From the NCBI GenBank assembly GCA_023653785.1, contig JAMKCH010019723.1:1-64000 (forward strand): DNA of 64,000 bases. Reading direction: 5' to 3'. A program made the position numbers and the translations under genes. Below the pieces are notes generated by a model. The model did no database searches and was not told the DNA's origin. It worked only from the letters and a program-made list of their open reading frames with translations. Below are positions 13,301 to 25,537 of the stretch, one piece after another. Position 1 is the first letter of the stretch; every line of letters starts with the position of its first letter. This DNA comes from Ophioderma brevispina (Eukaryota > Echinodermata > Ophiuroidea > Amphilepidida > Ophiodermatidae).

Positions 13301-15890
13301 TTAAACACCGAGGTAGCTATAGAGCCGCTTTTTCTAAACGCCTCTCAAAGTCTCAAAGAAGGTCTTGTTTATGGTTTCCTTGTTTTGCGTGGTTGTTGTT
13401 GTTGTGGTGGTGGTGCACATGGTGAAGTTTTCTTTTTACAGTGCCAAGGTCATCCCGATTACTCATACTATTTCCCCGGCATGCCTAAAATTTCTATTTT
13501 CAGAACAGTAACATGCCATTGACAGTATTTTGGATTTGCACTGAATACTGGTTATAGGTTTCACACATTTAGTGGCATGTTGCAATCCGAAGATACGCTT
13601 CAGTTAAACCAAATATACATTTTGTAAATGCTAAGAAAATAGGAAAGTGGGAAATATTTGATCCATTTTGAGATCCCATGCAGGCAAAATTCTTCACTGG
13701 CGAGATCTTTCAAATTCTGTAAGGTGGTTTTCTTGGTGAGTACGGATTTAGAATGGGGAGGGTTGTTTTGGCGATCGTGAAATTTGCTAAGCTCATAAAC
13801 CGGATCTACTTCCTTTCGAGGTAAAATCGTCAACGAACGGTGCTGCCTTACACATTTGGTAACAAAAATGAGAAGTTGCGCATCATTATGCCAAGATAGC
13901 TCTTTTAAGGATCGATCTGTATCTATCCAAAAAGTTTTGATACTATAATACACTCAGCAGAAAATTAATATTGAATCATGTTCATCCACACTTGCCTTTA
14001 CAAAAGTGTGTGGAACTGGTTTTCAGTACAATAATACCTACTTTATATTTCCCCCAATACAAACCTTGCCTCCCTGCAAATACACGTTCCCCGAATCTCA
14101 TACTTTTGACTTTGATATGTTATTTTTTTGCAATTATTTTGAGGTCAAACCATTATTTTATTTAATTTTCTTGCACTGCACTGACAGTTGAACGAGTCTT
14201 GATTGTTATTCTAATATTCTAATAGAAATGTTTTGCTCAATTCATGGCGTGTCCTGGCACCTGGGCAGAGAGAACACACCTGTTTTCTTGTGAACCTCAA
14301 TGCAAGTACATTTTTGGAGTATGAATATGTCCGGAATTGGATTGGGTGAGTTAAAAGCCAACCTCATTTGTAACCAGGCGGCACATGGACGACATGCTTG
14401 TAAAAGTTCACGCAGCATGAAAATCCAGCATTATTTTTCTTCACAAAGTATGGAGGCTTGGTGAAGATATTTGGTAAGTTGTTTTGTGCTGCGCAAAGTG
14501 TTCTTACTCCTTGATGTACAAGAATGAAGACAGCAGCAGCTACATTGGTGTGTGTGTGTTGGGTCCATGTTGTTTGTGGACGTCAACATCATTCCTGGTT
14601 CAAGTCATTCCTGTTGAGGATTCATGTAAGTTAATTGTTCCATTATATACATTCTTTGTAATACCGGGCTTCAAGATTCAAATTGTGTAAACGAATATAT
14701 ATTTGGTTGCAACAAATTAACTATTTTAGGGTATTTGATGTGAGAACTTGTAAAAAAGATGCAGTGCTCAACTATGTTAAATAGTGATATTTTAATGGGA
14801 ACTTATGAAGTTATATTTTCTTTGTCTGGTACGTGCAGCTAAAGCAAAGTAAATTGGAGAGTAAATGAGATCATACCTAAATTTCATAGTTTATGGCCTA
14901 CAGTAATTTAAAAACTTAGGATATTTTCTGGTCTATTTTTAATCCTGTATCCACCGTTGGTACGTTTGTTATCGTTGGTATTGTTTTGGTTTGATCTACG
15001 ATACGATAATTTGCCACTACATCATTCAGTTAACATTCCAGACATATAATATTTTTTTGTAACAATAAACCTGAAATAAATATATACTTTGAGGCTAGCA
15101 CATGCAATAAAATAATGGTCTCGAATTATGTTCTTTTTTTCAATACAAGCTGCAAATCTGAAAAAAATGAGTAATGCATTGTGGGTTTAGCATTACTTAA
15201 CCGTTCCGGCAGTTGTTTTGTGACTGATACATGTGTATCATATTAATAAAGAGGAGTTGTCAAAATGCATCGGCGGCTTCTTAACATTGAATTTTTCTTA
15301 GCCCTCGACAGGTTGCAATCAACATCTAATAGTAGATTGATTACTACATGTTAAAAGTGGTCATGCACACGTTATGTTGTCTGATTGCGGTTTATGAATC
15401 AGATTTCTTGCGGGATTTCTTGACCATATTATTGGATATTGTTTGCCACATGTTACAAACAATATGTATTGAAATTCGATGTCGAAACAAATAAATTGTT
15501 GAAATATTTTGCTCTTCCTCCTGCGGCATGTTCATACGTTCTTTGCCAATGGGCGAAAAACAGAGGTTAGCTAAGAGGGAACCCTATGTCACAATGGATG
15601 GCTATTTTTTGCATCACTATCAGTGTATGACCTTTAAAAGTATACTTCTAAAATCAATGGCGGGATTTTGGTGACGATCATATTTTGAAGAGAATCATCC
15701 AAACGGCACAATTTTGTCATTTTTCGGTGGCATTAGTCTTTTTCTTTCAAAATAAATTTTCATTTGATGATTTTTTTCATATCTTGGGAAGGAATTCCAT
15801 ATGTAATGTACACCCTTTTAAAATTCTACAGGAAACAAATTATTTTTATTTATGACATAATACTAACAAATGCCCTAACCCTAAAATATC
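13300..15890. other. Intergenic DNA, no gene seen apart from the F1 fragment
   Basis: Several short open frames exist (for example 13600-13953 on the minus strand and 14484-14690) but none shows a domain, codon bias or paired splice sites. Sequence from about 15240 to 15890 is unique and AT-rich. Confidence 0.35.
14020..14185. repeat. Orphan right end of foldback family F1
   Basis: This piece matches the last ~165 bp of the copy at 12500-13300 ('CCTACTTTATATTT', 'AAACCTTGCCTCCCTGCAAAT', 'ATTTTGAGGTCAAACCATTA') but has no left half. The ~720 bp between the two right ends is not part of the family. Confidence 0.65.
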
Positions 15891-17395
15891 GGGCGTTGTG
15901 TTGAAGTCATATCTGCAAGATCGCTCTTTTTGCGTTTCCATTGGCGATAATTCTTCTGACAATTACAAACTTGATTTTGGTCTCCCCCAAGGCTCTGTTG
16001 TTGGGCCGTTGTTTTTTACCACTTATACTTACTACATTGGGGTTATCATTCGCAAGCACAATCTTAGTTATCATATGTATACGGATGATACCAAGCTTTA
16101 CCTTCCGTTCAATCCTAAGGAAGCTAATGCGGGTGAACAAGTAGCGGCTAAGCTTTCTTCATGTATCGACGAAATCAGTGCGTGGATGACCAAAAACAAA
16201 CTGAACAATCACGAGAAGTCCGAATTTTTCATTGCTGCCTCGGCATATAATCGGGAGAAAGTCAGTAAGATCTGCCTGAGGATTGGTGACACTGCTATTC
16301 AGCAGTCAACAAAGATTAAGAACCTTGTTTTTGATCAATCATTATCCATGTCTGATCATGTGAAATCTGTTGTCAAGTCTGCAAATTTCCATCTCAGATG
16401 TATTTATAGGATTCGCCGTTATATAACTGTTGAAAGTTGCCATCATCTTGTCCGCGCACTGATTTTGTCGCGTCTTGATTACGCTAATGCACTCTTATTG
16501 GGAATTTCGGTCGACGACCGGAAGCGATTGCAAAAAGCCCAAAATAGAGCGGCGAGGATAGTGTTCAAGGCTGGACGGCTCCATCCGTCAGTGCCTTTGC
16601 TTAAACATCTCCATTGGCTGCCATTGGAACAGAGAGCTGTGAATGGCCTAGTTCCGTCTTATCTCACAGAGTAATTGAGCATCGAAGATCGCAACAGATA
16701 CAACTTGCGAATGGACGATGATACACTTCTACTTTTGCACATTCCCAGGACCATCATGGGTTATGGTGATAACGTTCTATGGCTGCTGCTCCTAGACTAT
16801 GGAATACGGTCTCTTCCTTTTATCCTGTTTTAAAAAAAGCCTCTTAAACTTATTTATTTCCTTGTGAATGTTGAACTCAGCCTCTGGTTTCGACCTTTTT
16901 AAAACCCTTAAATATAGCTCCTTGAAATTTAATAATTTCTTATTTTTATGTGTACATTCCGCATATTGACATGCACACTTTCTTTGCCATGATTTGGGTA
17001 TGGTGGGATAGGTTTGTGGGTGTGTGTTACTGTAGGTGTATGGTGTGGATTAAATTTATGTTGTGGGTGTGTGTATGTTTAGGTGCGTGATTGGTTAGCT
17101 TTTTATTTATGTGGTGTGTGCACGTGTATTTTTAGGTGTCGTTTGTATTTTTATATTTATATAACTTAGTTATAGGCAATGCGTGGTGGCATGCATGTGT
17201 GTGCGTTTGTTGGAATGAAGGATTTAAATTTAATTCCTTTCTAAGTTTAGCTTTATTAGGATGATTTTTTTTTAACTTGTAATTGTAAATTCTGCTATGT
17301 AATTAGATGAGCTGGTCTCTTTTACGGATGTCCAGCGCTTTGATCTATTGAAACAGCGCTTATAAATACCTGTTGTTATTATTATTATTATTAGG
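15890..17395 (+). mobile_element. 5'-truncated non-LTR retrotransposon (CR1/jockey-like)
   Basis: The element runs from the truncated reverse transcriptase to a 3' terminus 'AGCGCTTATAAATACC' followed by a (TTA)n tail at about 17370-17395. A 3' end with a trinucleotide microsatellite and 'GCGC(T)TTATAA' is shared with the minus-strand copies ending at 29455 and 22265, which supports one family. The 3' region at 17000-17240 is GT-rich. Confidence 0.8.
15898..16674 (+). pseudogene. Non-LTR retrotransposon reverse transcriptase, C-terminal part
   Basis: A 258-codon open frame begins inside the reverse transcriptase domain. It has the 'LPQGSVVGP' block, the catalytic box as 'YTDD', a block near 'KNKLNNHEKSE', the segment 'LDYANALL', and the thumb-like 'LQKAQNRAARIVF' and 'HLHWLPLEQR' motifs typical of CR1/jockey-like elements. 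The endonuclease and fingers regions are absent, so the copy is 5'-truncated at about 15895. After the stop the same protein continues in another frame to about 16848 ('AAAPRLWNTV'), showing a frameshift. It is therefore a dead copy. Exact clade is uncertain. Confidence 0.9.
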
Positions 17396-17484
17396 CAAAA
17401 TTAAAAAAAATTGTTACAATGTAAAATTGTGGATTCTTGCCATACCCTGAGACAATTTGTAAACTAAATATTTATGTTAGTATA

Positions 17485-17560
17485 TGTTTGTGTGTGTGTG
17501 TGTGTCTGTCTGTTCGCCTTTGTTTCTGTCTGTGTGTAGTGTGTAGGGGACGGTGCGATT
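17485..17560 (+). repeat. (GT)n microsatellite
   Basis: An uninterrupted GT tract at about 17488-17505 is followed by degenerate GTCT/GTGT repeats. Confidence 0.85.
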
Positions 17561-17574
17561 GTGAGCAAGTCTAC

Positions 17575-18570
17575 GTGAACCTGTAAACACCCACGATCGG
17601 GGGACATTTCTATCCTAAAACCTCAGATCGGGGACATTTGACGACCCGGGACGCCCCCTATCGTAGGACTATACCAGGGGGTAGTCCTATGTCTAAAAGT
17701 GTTAAAAATGAACCTGACCCCCCGTTTTGGGGTGGGGCTATAAAACAACCAAATTTGTGGTTTTCTGTTCTGTCCCCTAAAAAAAACCCCCACTGATAGG
17801 AACATGAAAACACACAAACAAGCCTGATCGGGGACCGATCAGTAGGTTTCGGACTAGTGTCCCCAATCGAACACACATACAATAGTGTGTGGTGTGTGTG
17901 TGTGGTGGGGGGGGGGAGCATAGACACTCAACATAGGGATGTACGACAACGATTTCAGAAACCTGGGATTTTTTGAGAACTGAATTTTTTTCGCGTAAGT
18001 GGGCCTTAGGAACTTAAATATTTTGAGATATGGCAGCTTCGGAAATTAAATTCAGCTAAAATTAAGCTTATGAGACATCCATTTGCCGAATAGGGAGCCT
18101 TAAGAACTAATTATGGCTTCAACTTTGGGGTCAGAGCTGCTGGAGAGGCGTAAGGTCCGCACATACCCGTATCACTTCCCTACGTCAGTCTTACCCCAGG
18201 GTGCGTTGTGTTTCTTAACAGAAATAGTCCCTACCCTAACTAAATTGGGATTTTTGCAAAGGAATGATAACTCCAAGTTTGGCCTTGCCAGAGAGAACAA
18301 GTGTCGTCAGGGGCGGAAACCCTTCCTTGCCCTACATAAAAGTGGCGAACCATTTTTTTCAGGGGGAAGGGGGGGGGGGGCACATATTCCAGGGGGAAAG
18401 CATATGTTATAATTTGTTAGTATAGTATATGCTATTTTGTTTTCACTGTAAATTAAACGCATGTGTGCGAAATTCACTAATTTTTCCAGGGGCGTAAGAG
18501 GGTGGCAAGATTCCCCGCAAGGGGGGCAGCTCCTTCCCCCTTCCCTTCCCCCTCTCGGGTAACGCACTGC
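17575..18570. repeat. G/C-run-rich dispersed repeats (partner at 37490-37740)
   Basis: The part at about 17930-18230 ('ATAGGGATGTACG', 'GCCTTAAGAACT', 'CTGCTGGAGAGGCG', 'CGCACATACCCGTA') matches 37490-37740 in the same orientation. Both copies follow a long G-run and contain loose internal repeats of a 'GGGGTCTTGGGAACTG'-like phrase. A small hairpin 'TAGGACTATA/TAGTCCTA' lies near 17665-17690. The open frames at 17658-17927 and 18113-18567 are repeat-derived. Confidence 0.6.
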
Positions 18571-18879
18571 CTACATTCTTTCCCCACGGGAGAAAGCGCT
18601 TGCCTTTCATACTATAAGCTATGTTCCGATCCCCCTTTTCAGATACCGGTCCATTTTAAAAATCTTCCCCACCCCCACTGAAATATCTAAATACGTCACT
18701 GAAGAATACCGTGATCAATACAGGAATTCAATAAAAATAGAAGCAGTGTGTAATCTTCACTTTTCTCGGACAAAAGAAAACCAGATCTGACACAGGGCTT
18801 GGAACTGGGGCACACATAATTTCTTCTCTCTATACCTAGAAGTCGGCCGATCTAAGGTTTCCTTGCAAAAGTGAGGCTA

Positions 18880-19060
18880 CCTTGAAGCAGATCAGGACAC
18901 TACCTGTGGTTTTGGAACAGCACCATAGACAATGGAATATATCTTGGTCTGCCCACAGTTGAAGCAACAATGCACAGACATGACCTTCCGGAATTCAGTG
19001 AAGGAGCCAGACGTTGTAGCCATCTCTGGCTAGATCATATTTAGGAATCACTGTGTTTGG
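18880..19060 (+). pseudogene. Scrap of a retroelement polymerase C-terminus
   Basis: In one + frame the sequence reads as a cysteine-containing tail with 'TTCGFGTAP', a stop, then 'TMEYILVCPQLKQQC'. This resembles the 'CGxGxQTMxHILxxCP' region found near the C-terminus of many non-LTR polyproteins. Only about 60 codons are recognisable and a stop interrupts them. Confidence 0.5.
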
Positions 19061-19539
19061 ATACGATAAAGAAGACCTAGAAGTCAAAAATTGAAGCAAC
19101 CTGACCTTCGGTCACAGTTAAATTAATATGAAACCTCATCCCCGAAGGACAGTACCTCACACTGCGATCAAAGGATGCACCTAGACTAGACATTACCATC
19201 TGGAATGAAATCAATACCAACTATCAACATTTTACCATGAAGTATACCGTTTTTCTTGACTACGTATTTTTGTATATTTTACTGTCTTTTTCTTAGTCGT
19301 TAATTTATGAAAGTATCAAATTACGAAAATTATCAAAGTATGAAATTTAATTAAGGAGCTCCATATGTTCCCTGGTTGTCTTCCATTTGTCCAATATGTT
19401 GATGGTCGATGCTAAAATAGTTTAAAGCGAATATCAATGTTTGTTGCAGACAACAACAAGCTTTATAAGAAACGTTCCCAAATGATTTTAATGTTAGGAG
19501 AGTCGTGTAGAGTGTTTGGTTGAATTAAAATCCATTCTT

Positions 19540-19745
19540 ATCAATCGAAATCCTTCTTATAAAAAATCACAACTTTGTTATAAATTTCCGGATCCGGAAT
19601 TTTTGTTATACACAGTATATCATATAGCACTGTATACTACACATACATGTTTACTGCATGGAAACGAAAAAAATCCGATACATCTCAAACTTTGGAATTG
19701 GTCATTTTAGGTGACTATCTTAAGTTCTAGTTGACTATTTTCAAA
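19540..19745 (+). repeat. Dispersed repeat, forward copy (inverted partner at 26620-26825)
   Basis: Includes 'ATCACAACTTTGTTATAAA', the perfect palindrome 'TTCCGGATCCGGAA' and 'TAGTTGACTATTTT'. The same order of motifs occurs in reverse complement at 26620-26825. A further shared motif ('CTCTAAGTCAGCCTTTAA' versus 'CTCTGAGTCGGCCTTTAA') lies just beyond. Confidence 0.7.
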
Positions 19746-19749
19746 AAAT

Positions 19750-21150
19750 ACACACAAAATTATATTTAAAAAATCTCTAAGTCAGCCTTTAACAGAGATC
19801 AATCCAGTTTTAACCGGTACTTTTAATAATGCAAATTTCCCTTGCATTGTTTAAATGGGCATTTCGTGATCCACAACCTCGCCCCTAACTTACCTAAAAC
19901 GGAAAGTTGACATTTTGGTATCATTTGTGTTTTATCTGATGTGCAAGAAATTCGATCTTTCTCCCAGAAGTTAGCAATTTTGTATTTTTGTGTCCGTAGA
20001 CGTAACGGACAGAAATTATAGCAAAGTGATCTATTGCATACTGTCATAGAAGCATTTGCCCAGAACACTAAAACGCAAGATCATAATCGAATAAAATTTT
20101 AGGAATAAGCTTTTCTCAAGAATATCCATAGTGAACTGTAAAATGCGTTTTTTCTTTTTGAAATATTTTTATGCATATTTAGAAGTCTAGACGTGGAATA
20201 AATAAGCCGAAACCCCGTCTTCGTGTAATAAAACATATAGTATTTTCTGTCGTGCAAGCATTCTAATTTATCGAGTTGATTAAGACAGCAGGCAAGTTCA
20301 AAACTTCGCTTTTTGGTTTTCTTTTCTTGTATTCTTCTTTGTCCAATTAACCTTTGAAACATCCTCGGTAAGTGTTCTACAACCAATCGAGTGCAAATTT
20401 AGTGAAATCTGTATCATTACAAAATCTCCTCGTGTTCCTTTAAACCCTGCATCTTGTGCCTTTCCAACTGCTTTTTGAGCCGATATTTTCTGAGTGTTCT
20501 GCTTGCTTCCAATGAGAAGTATCCCCGTAATGTATCGACCTTAACAGATTGTCAACACCATTCACGGTAAGTTACGAGAGTTATCAGTTGATTGCAGGAT
20601 AGCATATTCTTTAGTTAGTCAATAAAGAGGTTATAATAGAACATAGACACTGAGATCGCACCCAGAGACCTCTTCATCGGAAGTCACTTTGGAAAACAAA
20701 AAATCAAAATTATCAAGTTTGGGATTCCAATTTCATACTTAATATATTTGTACTGATAGAAACACGCTCGGTTGAAACAAAATCGAAAATCAAATACATA
20801 CACAAGTGCGAAAAAAAAAACGCCTAAGTGTGTTACCGAATTCTGCAGCCTTGCGAAGCGTGCCGAATTCATACTAGGTGAGAAATGTCTTCATCTTTGC
20901 TTTAAAAAATACAAAATTACAATTTTGAAGGCACCATTAGCAAGAGAAATAATATCCTAATCAGAACGGAAGCTAACGGAACAGTAAGTTTTAATTCAAT
21001 TTGAAAAGCAAAGGCACAATCGTAATCGTTCAAATCAGAACTGCTTTTAATAAGTGTTATAATACTCTTTCTAAGTAATCCAATAACGTCAATAAATCGC
21101 GTGCTTAATCGTGTAATCATATTAATAAAGATTTTCATCGTTGCTATTTT
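19750..21150. other. Intergenic DNA, no gene seen
   Basis: AT-rich. Consensus-like donor sites occur near 20572 and 20982 but without open exons attached. The minus-strand open frames at 19823-20068 and 20099-20386 show no domain or splice support. Confidence 0.35.
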
Positions 21151-21822
21151 GCATCAGTGACAGTGGTTTTCCTCTGGATGATCACATTTCATCCTATATA
21201 TGATCCAATATTGTGTGCCATCTGTCTCACACGTTATGTGTCAATTAAACATTTTAAAATGCAAGGTGACGAATTTAGCCATTTTGCCGTTCATACCCAC
21301 AGATATGCCTGTGTTCATACCTCTTTAATGACAAGTATAGACGCAGTTGCTTCAACCTAGTTATCGGTATCCAAACACATACAAATTCTAAATTGCTATC
21401 ATTTCTCATAAATCAACACTATATTTTTTTTTTACTTAAAAATATATGAGATGGTATAATAATAATACAATGACACTACATATCCTTTTGGAACACCCGT
21501 CTGGTACAAATATTGGTATATGTTTGTACTTACATACCAAAGGAGGCCATAAAATAAGCTCTTTTCGTTTGGAAAGTATTGCAAAGTAAAAACTACACCG
21601 TTCAAATCCGCATTGCGTGTTTGGCCGCATTTCTAAAACTGAGCTTCGTTGAAAATTTTCACTCTATCCCAAGTATGTTAAGAAGATCCCCAAATCCATA
21701 TATGGAGATGGATGGAACGCTACGGCCATACCTCCTCACACAGTAGGACCCCAAACATCTGTCTACCGCCCCCCCCCCCCTTTTTAGGCGAGGTAGCGAC
21801 GCCCTACCGAATAGATCGCATG

Positions 21823-22131
21823 GGTTTTGACCAGAGGGAGTTTTGAATCAATCCCATGATGCATAGCAACGTGCCTATACTGTACTGTACTAAACACATG
21901 CCAGTACTTAGGGATAAAACGTGTTCCAAAAGATTAAGAACCATAAGAAATTTCATAATCATGCAAAACATTTCCTATAGTACTAACGCTTTGTGGGCTA
22001 AAATGAGCGTTAAAGTCAGGATTTTTATGTGTTAAGAATAGGATTTTTATGTGATCACATGACCCTATTGAGGTGAAATTTCCCAAAACTGGTGCATTGT
22101 GGGATTGACTCAAAACACCCTCTGGGTTTTT
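21823..22131. mobile_element. Small foldback/MITE-like element
   Basis: The left arm 'CAGAGGGAGTTTTGAATCAA' with 'TCCCATGATGCAT' (21829-21863) pairs with the reverse complement of 22092-22131, about 40 bp per arm with a few mismatches. Length is about 310 bp with no coding content. Confidence 0.65.
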
Positions 22132-22262
22132 ACCTACTTTTCAAATATCAGTGGTGCAGAAAATATTCGTGCTGTTTATATCCTCTAAAATTTACTCTGT
22201 GATAGTTTATGGAAAGTTGTCCAATTTTATGCCATAATGGATATATGTACTCAATAAGATAA

Positions 22263-22540
22263 TAATAATAATGGACACTTATAATGCGCACAAATTTACT
22301 AGAAAGGGCTTATGGAACAGAACAACGAACAAGTACAAAACAGAGGAATATACAGAGTAAACAAAAGCAAAGCATTGCAAATACATGAGACATTTCGGAA
22401 AAATTCTACACTTGATTCTGTTCATAGGCAATGTGAATGAAATGGGTTTTGAACTTTGTCTTAAAAAGCTCAATTGTGGATGATGTATGGAGATGGTAAG
22501 GAAGTGCGATAGGCAGGCAGTTACTTAAATCCGCTTCTGA
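22263..22540 (-). pseudogene. 3' end of a non-LTR retrotransposon
   Basis: On the minus strand the sequence encodes a terminal piece with 'LPYHLHTSSTIELFKTKFK', like the 'WNSLPxxLRxxxTxxxFKxxLK' ending of CR1/jockey-like polymerases. It finishes with 'GCGCATTATAAGTGTCC' and an ATT-repeat tail at 22263-22270. Everything upstream of the last ~70 codons is missing. Confidence 0.7.
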
Positions 22541-22859
22541 GTATGGGAATTAAGGGGGGGGGTGTGCGTAAAATCCATCCAGTGTCCCTTTAAAAACCTC
22601 CTTACATTATGGGCATAGCCTACTTTCTTGTTCTTTAACCCTTTAGTGGGTAATTCCTACATGCACGAGGGAGGCATGTTATCCTATAAGCTTGATCTGC
22701 GAAGCGAGATGTAACATTCTCTGCTACTAATTGCGATATGTAATGGATATGTTAATAAAAATTGATCTTAGAACGGTTCGGGGGAGTAATTACGATTCAT
22801 ACTATAACTTGAAGGTGTTATATATTGACAGGTGATGTTCAATTTTGGCACCTTTTGGG

Positions 22860-23021
22860 CCACATGGTCTATATATATGAGTTGAAATTGGGCGTTACTT
22901 TGACACTCATTTAGTTGTAGAGGATTTGGCAAGCTGTCGACATTAGGAAGTGATCGCAAGGACAATACAGATAAGAGAGGTTATTTGTAAGACTTACTAT
23001 CTGATCATACGTTAATAAGGT
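22860..23021 (+). promoter_or_regulatory. TATA-like promoter with possible untranslated first exon
   Basis: 'GGTCTATATATATGAG' at about 22868 is followed ~30 bp later by 'TTACTTTGACACTCATTTAG' and then a stretch with no ATG, ending at a donor 'AATAAG/GTAAGTAAAT' (exon end about 23021). The whole block recurs near 60560-60690, TATA-like motif included. The next good acceptor on this strand at an open exon is 'CCTTTCCCTCTCCAG' at 25322, the likely exon of the secreted-protein gene. A 5' UTR exon spliced to it is inference; no transcript data are available. Confidence 0.4.
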
Positions 23022-23159
23022 AAGTAAATTTTATATTCAGAAACGGTCTGGAGAGAGGGTTCTGGGAGACTCAGAAGCCGCGCGTATTGTTTTTATTATC
23101 TTATTTTATTTTAGTTGTCAAAAACAAACGCCTGGAAAAAATATGCATCTACTGGATCC

Positions 23160-24105
23160 GTTTGAGTTTAATAATTAAAATGTTAACATAAAGGATGAAT
23201 ACGGGGTGGGAAGTGGCATAAGACGCAAGTTTTACGAACTCCTTTAAGAAGTGCTTTTTTTAAGTTCAATGCTACAGACACACTTTTACTCTACAGTGAC
23301 GTTTCTATACGCTATTTGAAAACTCGAAAGATACACTTTTCTTATTTCTGATATTTGCGTTTTTTCGTTTCTTTTACTACCCAAGCAACAAAAGCGTGGA
23401 TGTCAATCCTGGTAAGTTAGACTTTTATCACAATCAATTCTATCATTTTCAAAATATCTTAAGCAAAATACAACAAGAAGAGCATTGGAACCCTTATTAA
23501 GAGCACCGCCAATCTTTTAGAAATAATTTCTTACCAAGGCACAATCTCGAGCCTCCCTCCTCGTGTTGCATTACAAATTTGATTAAAATTGCCTCAGTAA
23601 ATCAACATTTTGGTGCGCAATTTTAACAGAAATTCATTGTTTTAGAGCCGCTCTTTTTGTTATGGTCGCGGTACCTCGAAAATGACGAATGCCAAAATTT
23701 ATTCCTTTTAAGACAGAGGTCAAGTATATACTCATAAAATTTCTCATTACAGCAATTTTAAATGTAAAAAGGAAAACCAAAATAATAGACATTTTAAAAC
23801 AACAATGATTCCGAACATTTTTAAATTTGACTCAAAGATGATTTGGCGGATTTTGGATATGTTCAGGAACAACAATCAAGGGGAAGTGACTGTGGCTGTC
23901 TGCCGATTCCCGTAAAGCAATTTTCACCGTTCAATTCAATCCACTACCGTTTGGAGCTGCTTTCCGGTCCGCGGTTGGGAATATTACTATTGCTTCGAAA
24001 ACCACTATGGACTAACAACGGCCCAATAATGCAAAGGGCACCCAGCAACCAGCTATCTATGGCAGAATGCTATGCTGTGCATAATGAGCTATGCTACAGC
24101 AGCAG
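23160..24105. other. Putative first intron or intergenic DNA, no clear feature
   Basis: AT-rich. An open frame at 23843-24109 begins without an in-frame ATG context and overlaps the start of the foldback at about 24110. One alternative frame reads 'FTVQFNPLPFGAAF' but stops soon. No support for coding. Confidence 0.3.
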
Positions 24106-24109
24106 ATAG

Positions 24110-25285
24110 TATTTATGCAAATAATTTTGACGCAATCGTCCAATGGCGGTGCCCGTTGGGTGTCACCATTTGCTCTGCGTCCACTGGTCAGATGCCTGAT
24201 ATGTGTCTCTGACACAAACCGTGCGTATCTGTACAAGATCAGCAAAATGTCTAATAGTTCTGGTGCTCGGCCCAAAGACCCCTTGCATGTGACCTTGCGC
24301 AAGAGTCCACCACCAATATTTTGATGGTTTCTATGCAAGATTGACCTACTGAATCTCAATCTGCTGGAGAGCCACTTTGGCGTCCTTGAGCATTTTTGAG
24401 ATAGGGTATGGGGTAAATTAACGGGAGTAAAATTTGTAAATGCTTCGTAATGGGTTAAAAGGTGTATAATCATGTTTATCTGGTCCTATGGATTAAAAAA
24501 GGGATAAGTTTTGCTATTCTAGGACCTTTACTTTTAAAACACATCAGCCTAAAGGGTTCATGGTCCATCCTGGTAAACATTTAAAATGCACAGATTCTTT
24601 TCAAATGTCTCAAATTCTTCATTCTGTTTGATATTAATGTCAAATCAAGTTCACAAATACAACCTTTTGTTGGACATTTGGTATAAATAAGGGGGAAATA
24701 ATGGGAAGGTCCACAGGGTCTAATGGGGGTTACTCATTTTAGTCTCTGTTAGAAACCTTAGCAATGATTGACAAAATGAGGTAAATGTTTTATTTTCTGT
24801 TTTTAAGCATTCCATAACGAACAATTTGAAACCAATTTGAAACAAAATCTGATCGTTGTAATATTTAATCCCATGATGACCTTGACCAGAAACTTTTGGT
24901 CTGTAAGTGTAAACCACAAAGGGTTCAGGTATAGCAACTATCCTTTTTTAAACCTTAGGACAAGATAACACTTCTATACAAATTTCAAATCCACATGAAA
25001 CATTTACAAATTTTACCCCTGTTAAATAATACAAACCCCCTTCCCTATCTAAACAATGCCCGCAATGATGCAAAGTGGCATCATCCAATTTGGAATCAGC
25101 CAGTCAATATTGCCTAGAACATCAAAACATTGTGTGGAGACTTGCGCAAAGTCAATGGGTCGACACCGGACTAATAACAATCAGGGTAGATTGGCGATTA
25201 TAATTGATCCAATCCGTCGGGACGTCATGTCCGCTGCCTTGCTTTCACGTTGTGGTGATTTAACAAATGCCAGACGTAACCATGC
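24110..25285. repeat. Long foldback repeat, family F2 copy 1
   Basis: Two halves pair in inverted orientation. 'CTTGCGCAAGAGTCCACCAC' with 'AGGACGCCAAAGTGGC' (complement) on the left match 'GGAGACTTGCGCAAAGTC' and 'TGATGCAAAGTGGCATCATC' on the right. Inner pairs are 'TATGGGGTAAATTAACGG' with 'TTTACCCCTGTTAAAT', and 'ATTAAAAAAGGGATAAGTT' with 'AACTATCCTTTTTTAAACC'. A shorter relative lies at 43330-43830. The copy ends about 40 bp before the acceptor of the gene's first coding exon. Not coding. Confidence 0.7.
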
Positions 25286-25322
25286 GCACTTAACATGAAT
25301 CAAGTTTCCTTTCCCTCTCCAG

Positions 25323-25537
25323 ATAAAATGTAATTGACAATGGTACAATTGTTATTTTTTTCTTTTGTAATGCAAGCTGCTTTAGAATGGGTTTCGGCTT
25401 GGCCTGGCATTGTACTGCTATTACTTGTAATACAGGCATCACTTATGGAAAACATTTCCGTGGGCGGATCAATGAGCTGGAACATGGGCATCAGGTTTGT
25501 GAACAACTTTACAAACTGTCCCTGCAAACTGTATAAT
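25323..25537 (+). CDS. Secreted-protein gene, exon 1 (signal peptide)
   Basis: The acceptor 'CCTTTCCCTCTCCAG' ends at 25322 and the donor is 'TATAAT/GTAAGG' after 25537, phase 0. In-frame ATGs lie at 25340 (context 'ACAATGG') and 25370. The product carries a hydrophobic core 'GIVLLLLVIQASL' followed by 'SVGGSMSWNMG', as expected of a cleaved signal peptide. A two-codon upstream ATG (ATGTAA) lies in the leader. If the upstream acceptor is not used, this would be the first exon. Confidence 0.65.

Larger units (their letters stand above)
21150..23160 (+). repeat. Segmental duplication, copy 1 (partner at 59400-60900)
   Basis: Blocks shared in the same order and orientation with 59400-60900 are: 'TTTTGCATCAGTGAC' then 'TTTCCTCTGG'; 'TGATCACATTTCATCC' with 'CAATATTGT'; 'TATAAGC' with 'GCGAGATGTAA'; the TATA-like stretch and what follows it (22860-22950); and the A-rich stretch ending 'TATGCA' near 23143. 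Copy 1 has extra inserts, a foldback at 21823-22131 and a retrotransposon tail at 22263-22540. Copy 2 has a different insert at about 59445-59660. Confidence 0.65.

Noticed and set aside
23843..24109. 88-codon open frame before the foldback
   Set aside because: No ATG in a good context, no splice partner, and it runs into a repeat arm.
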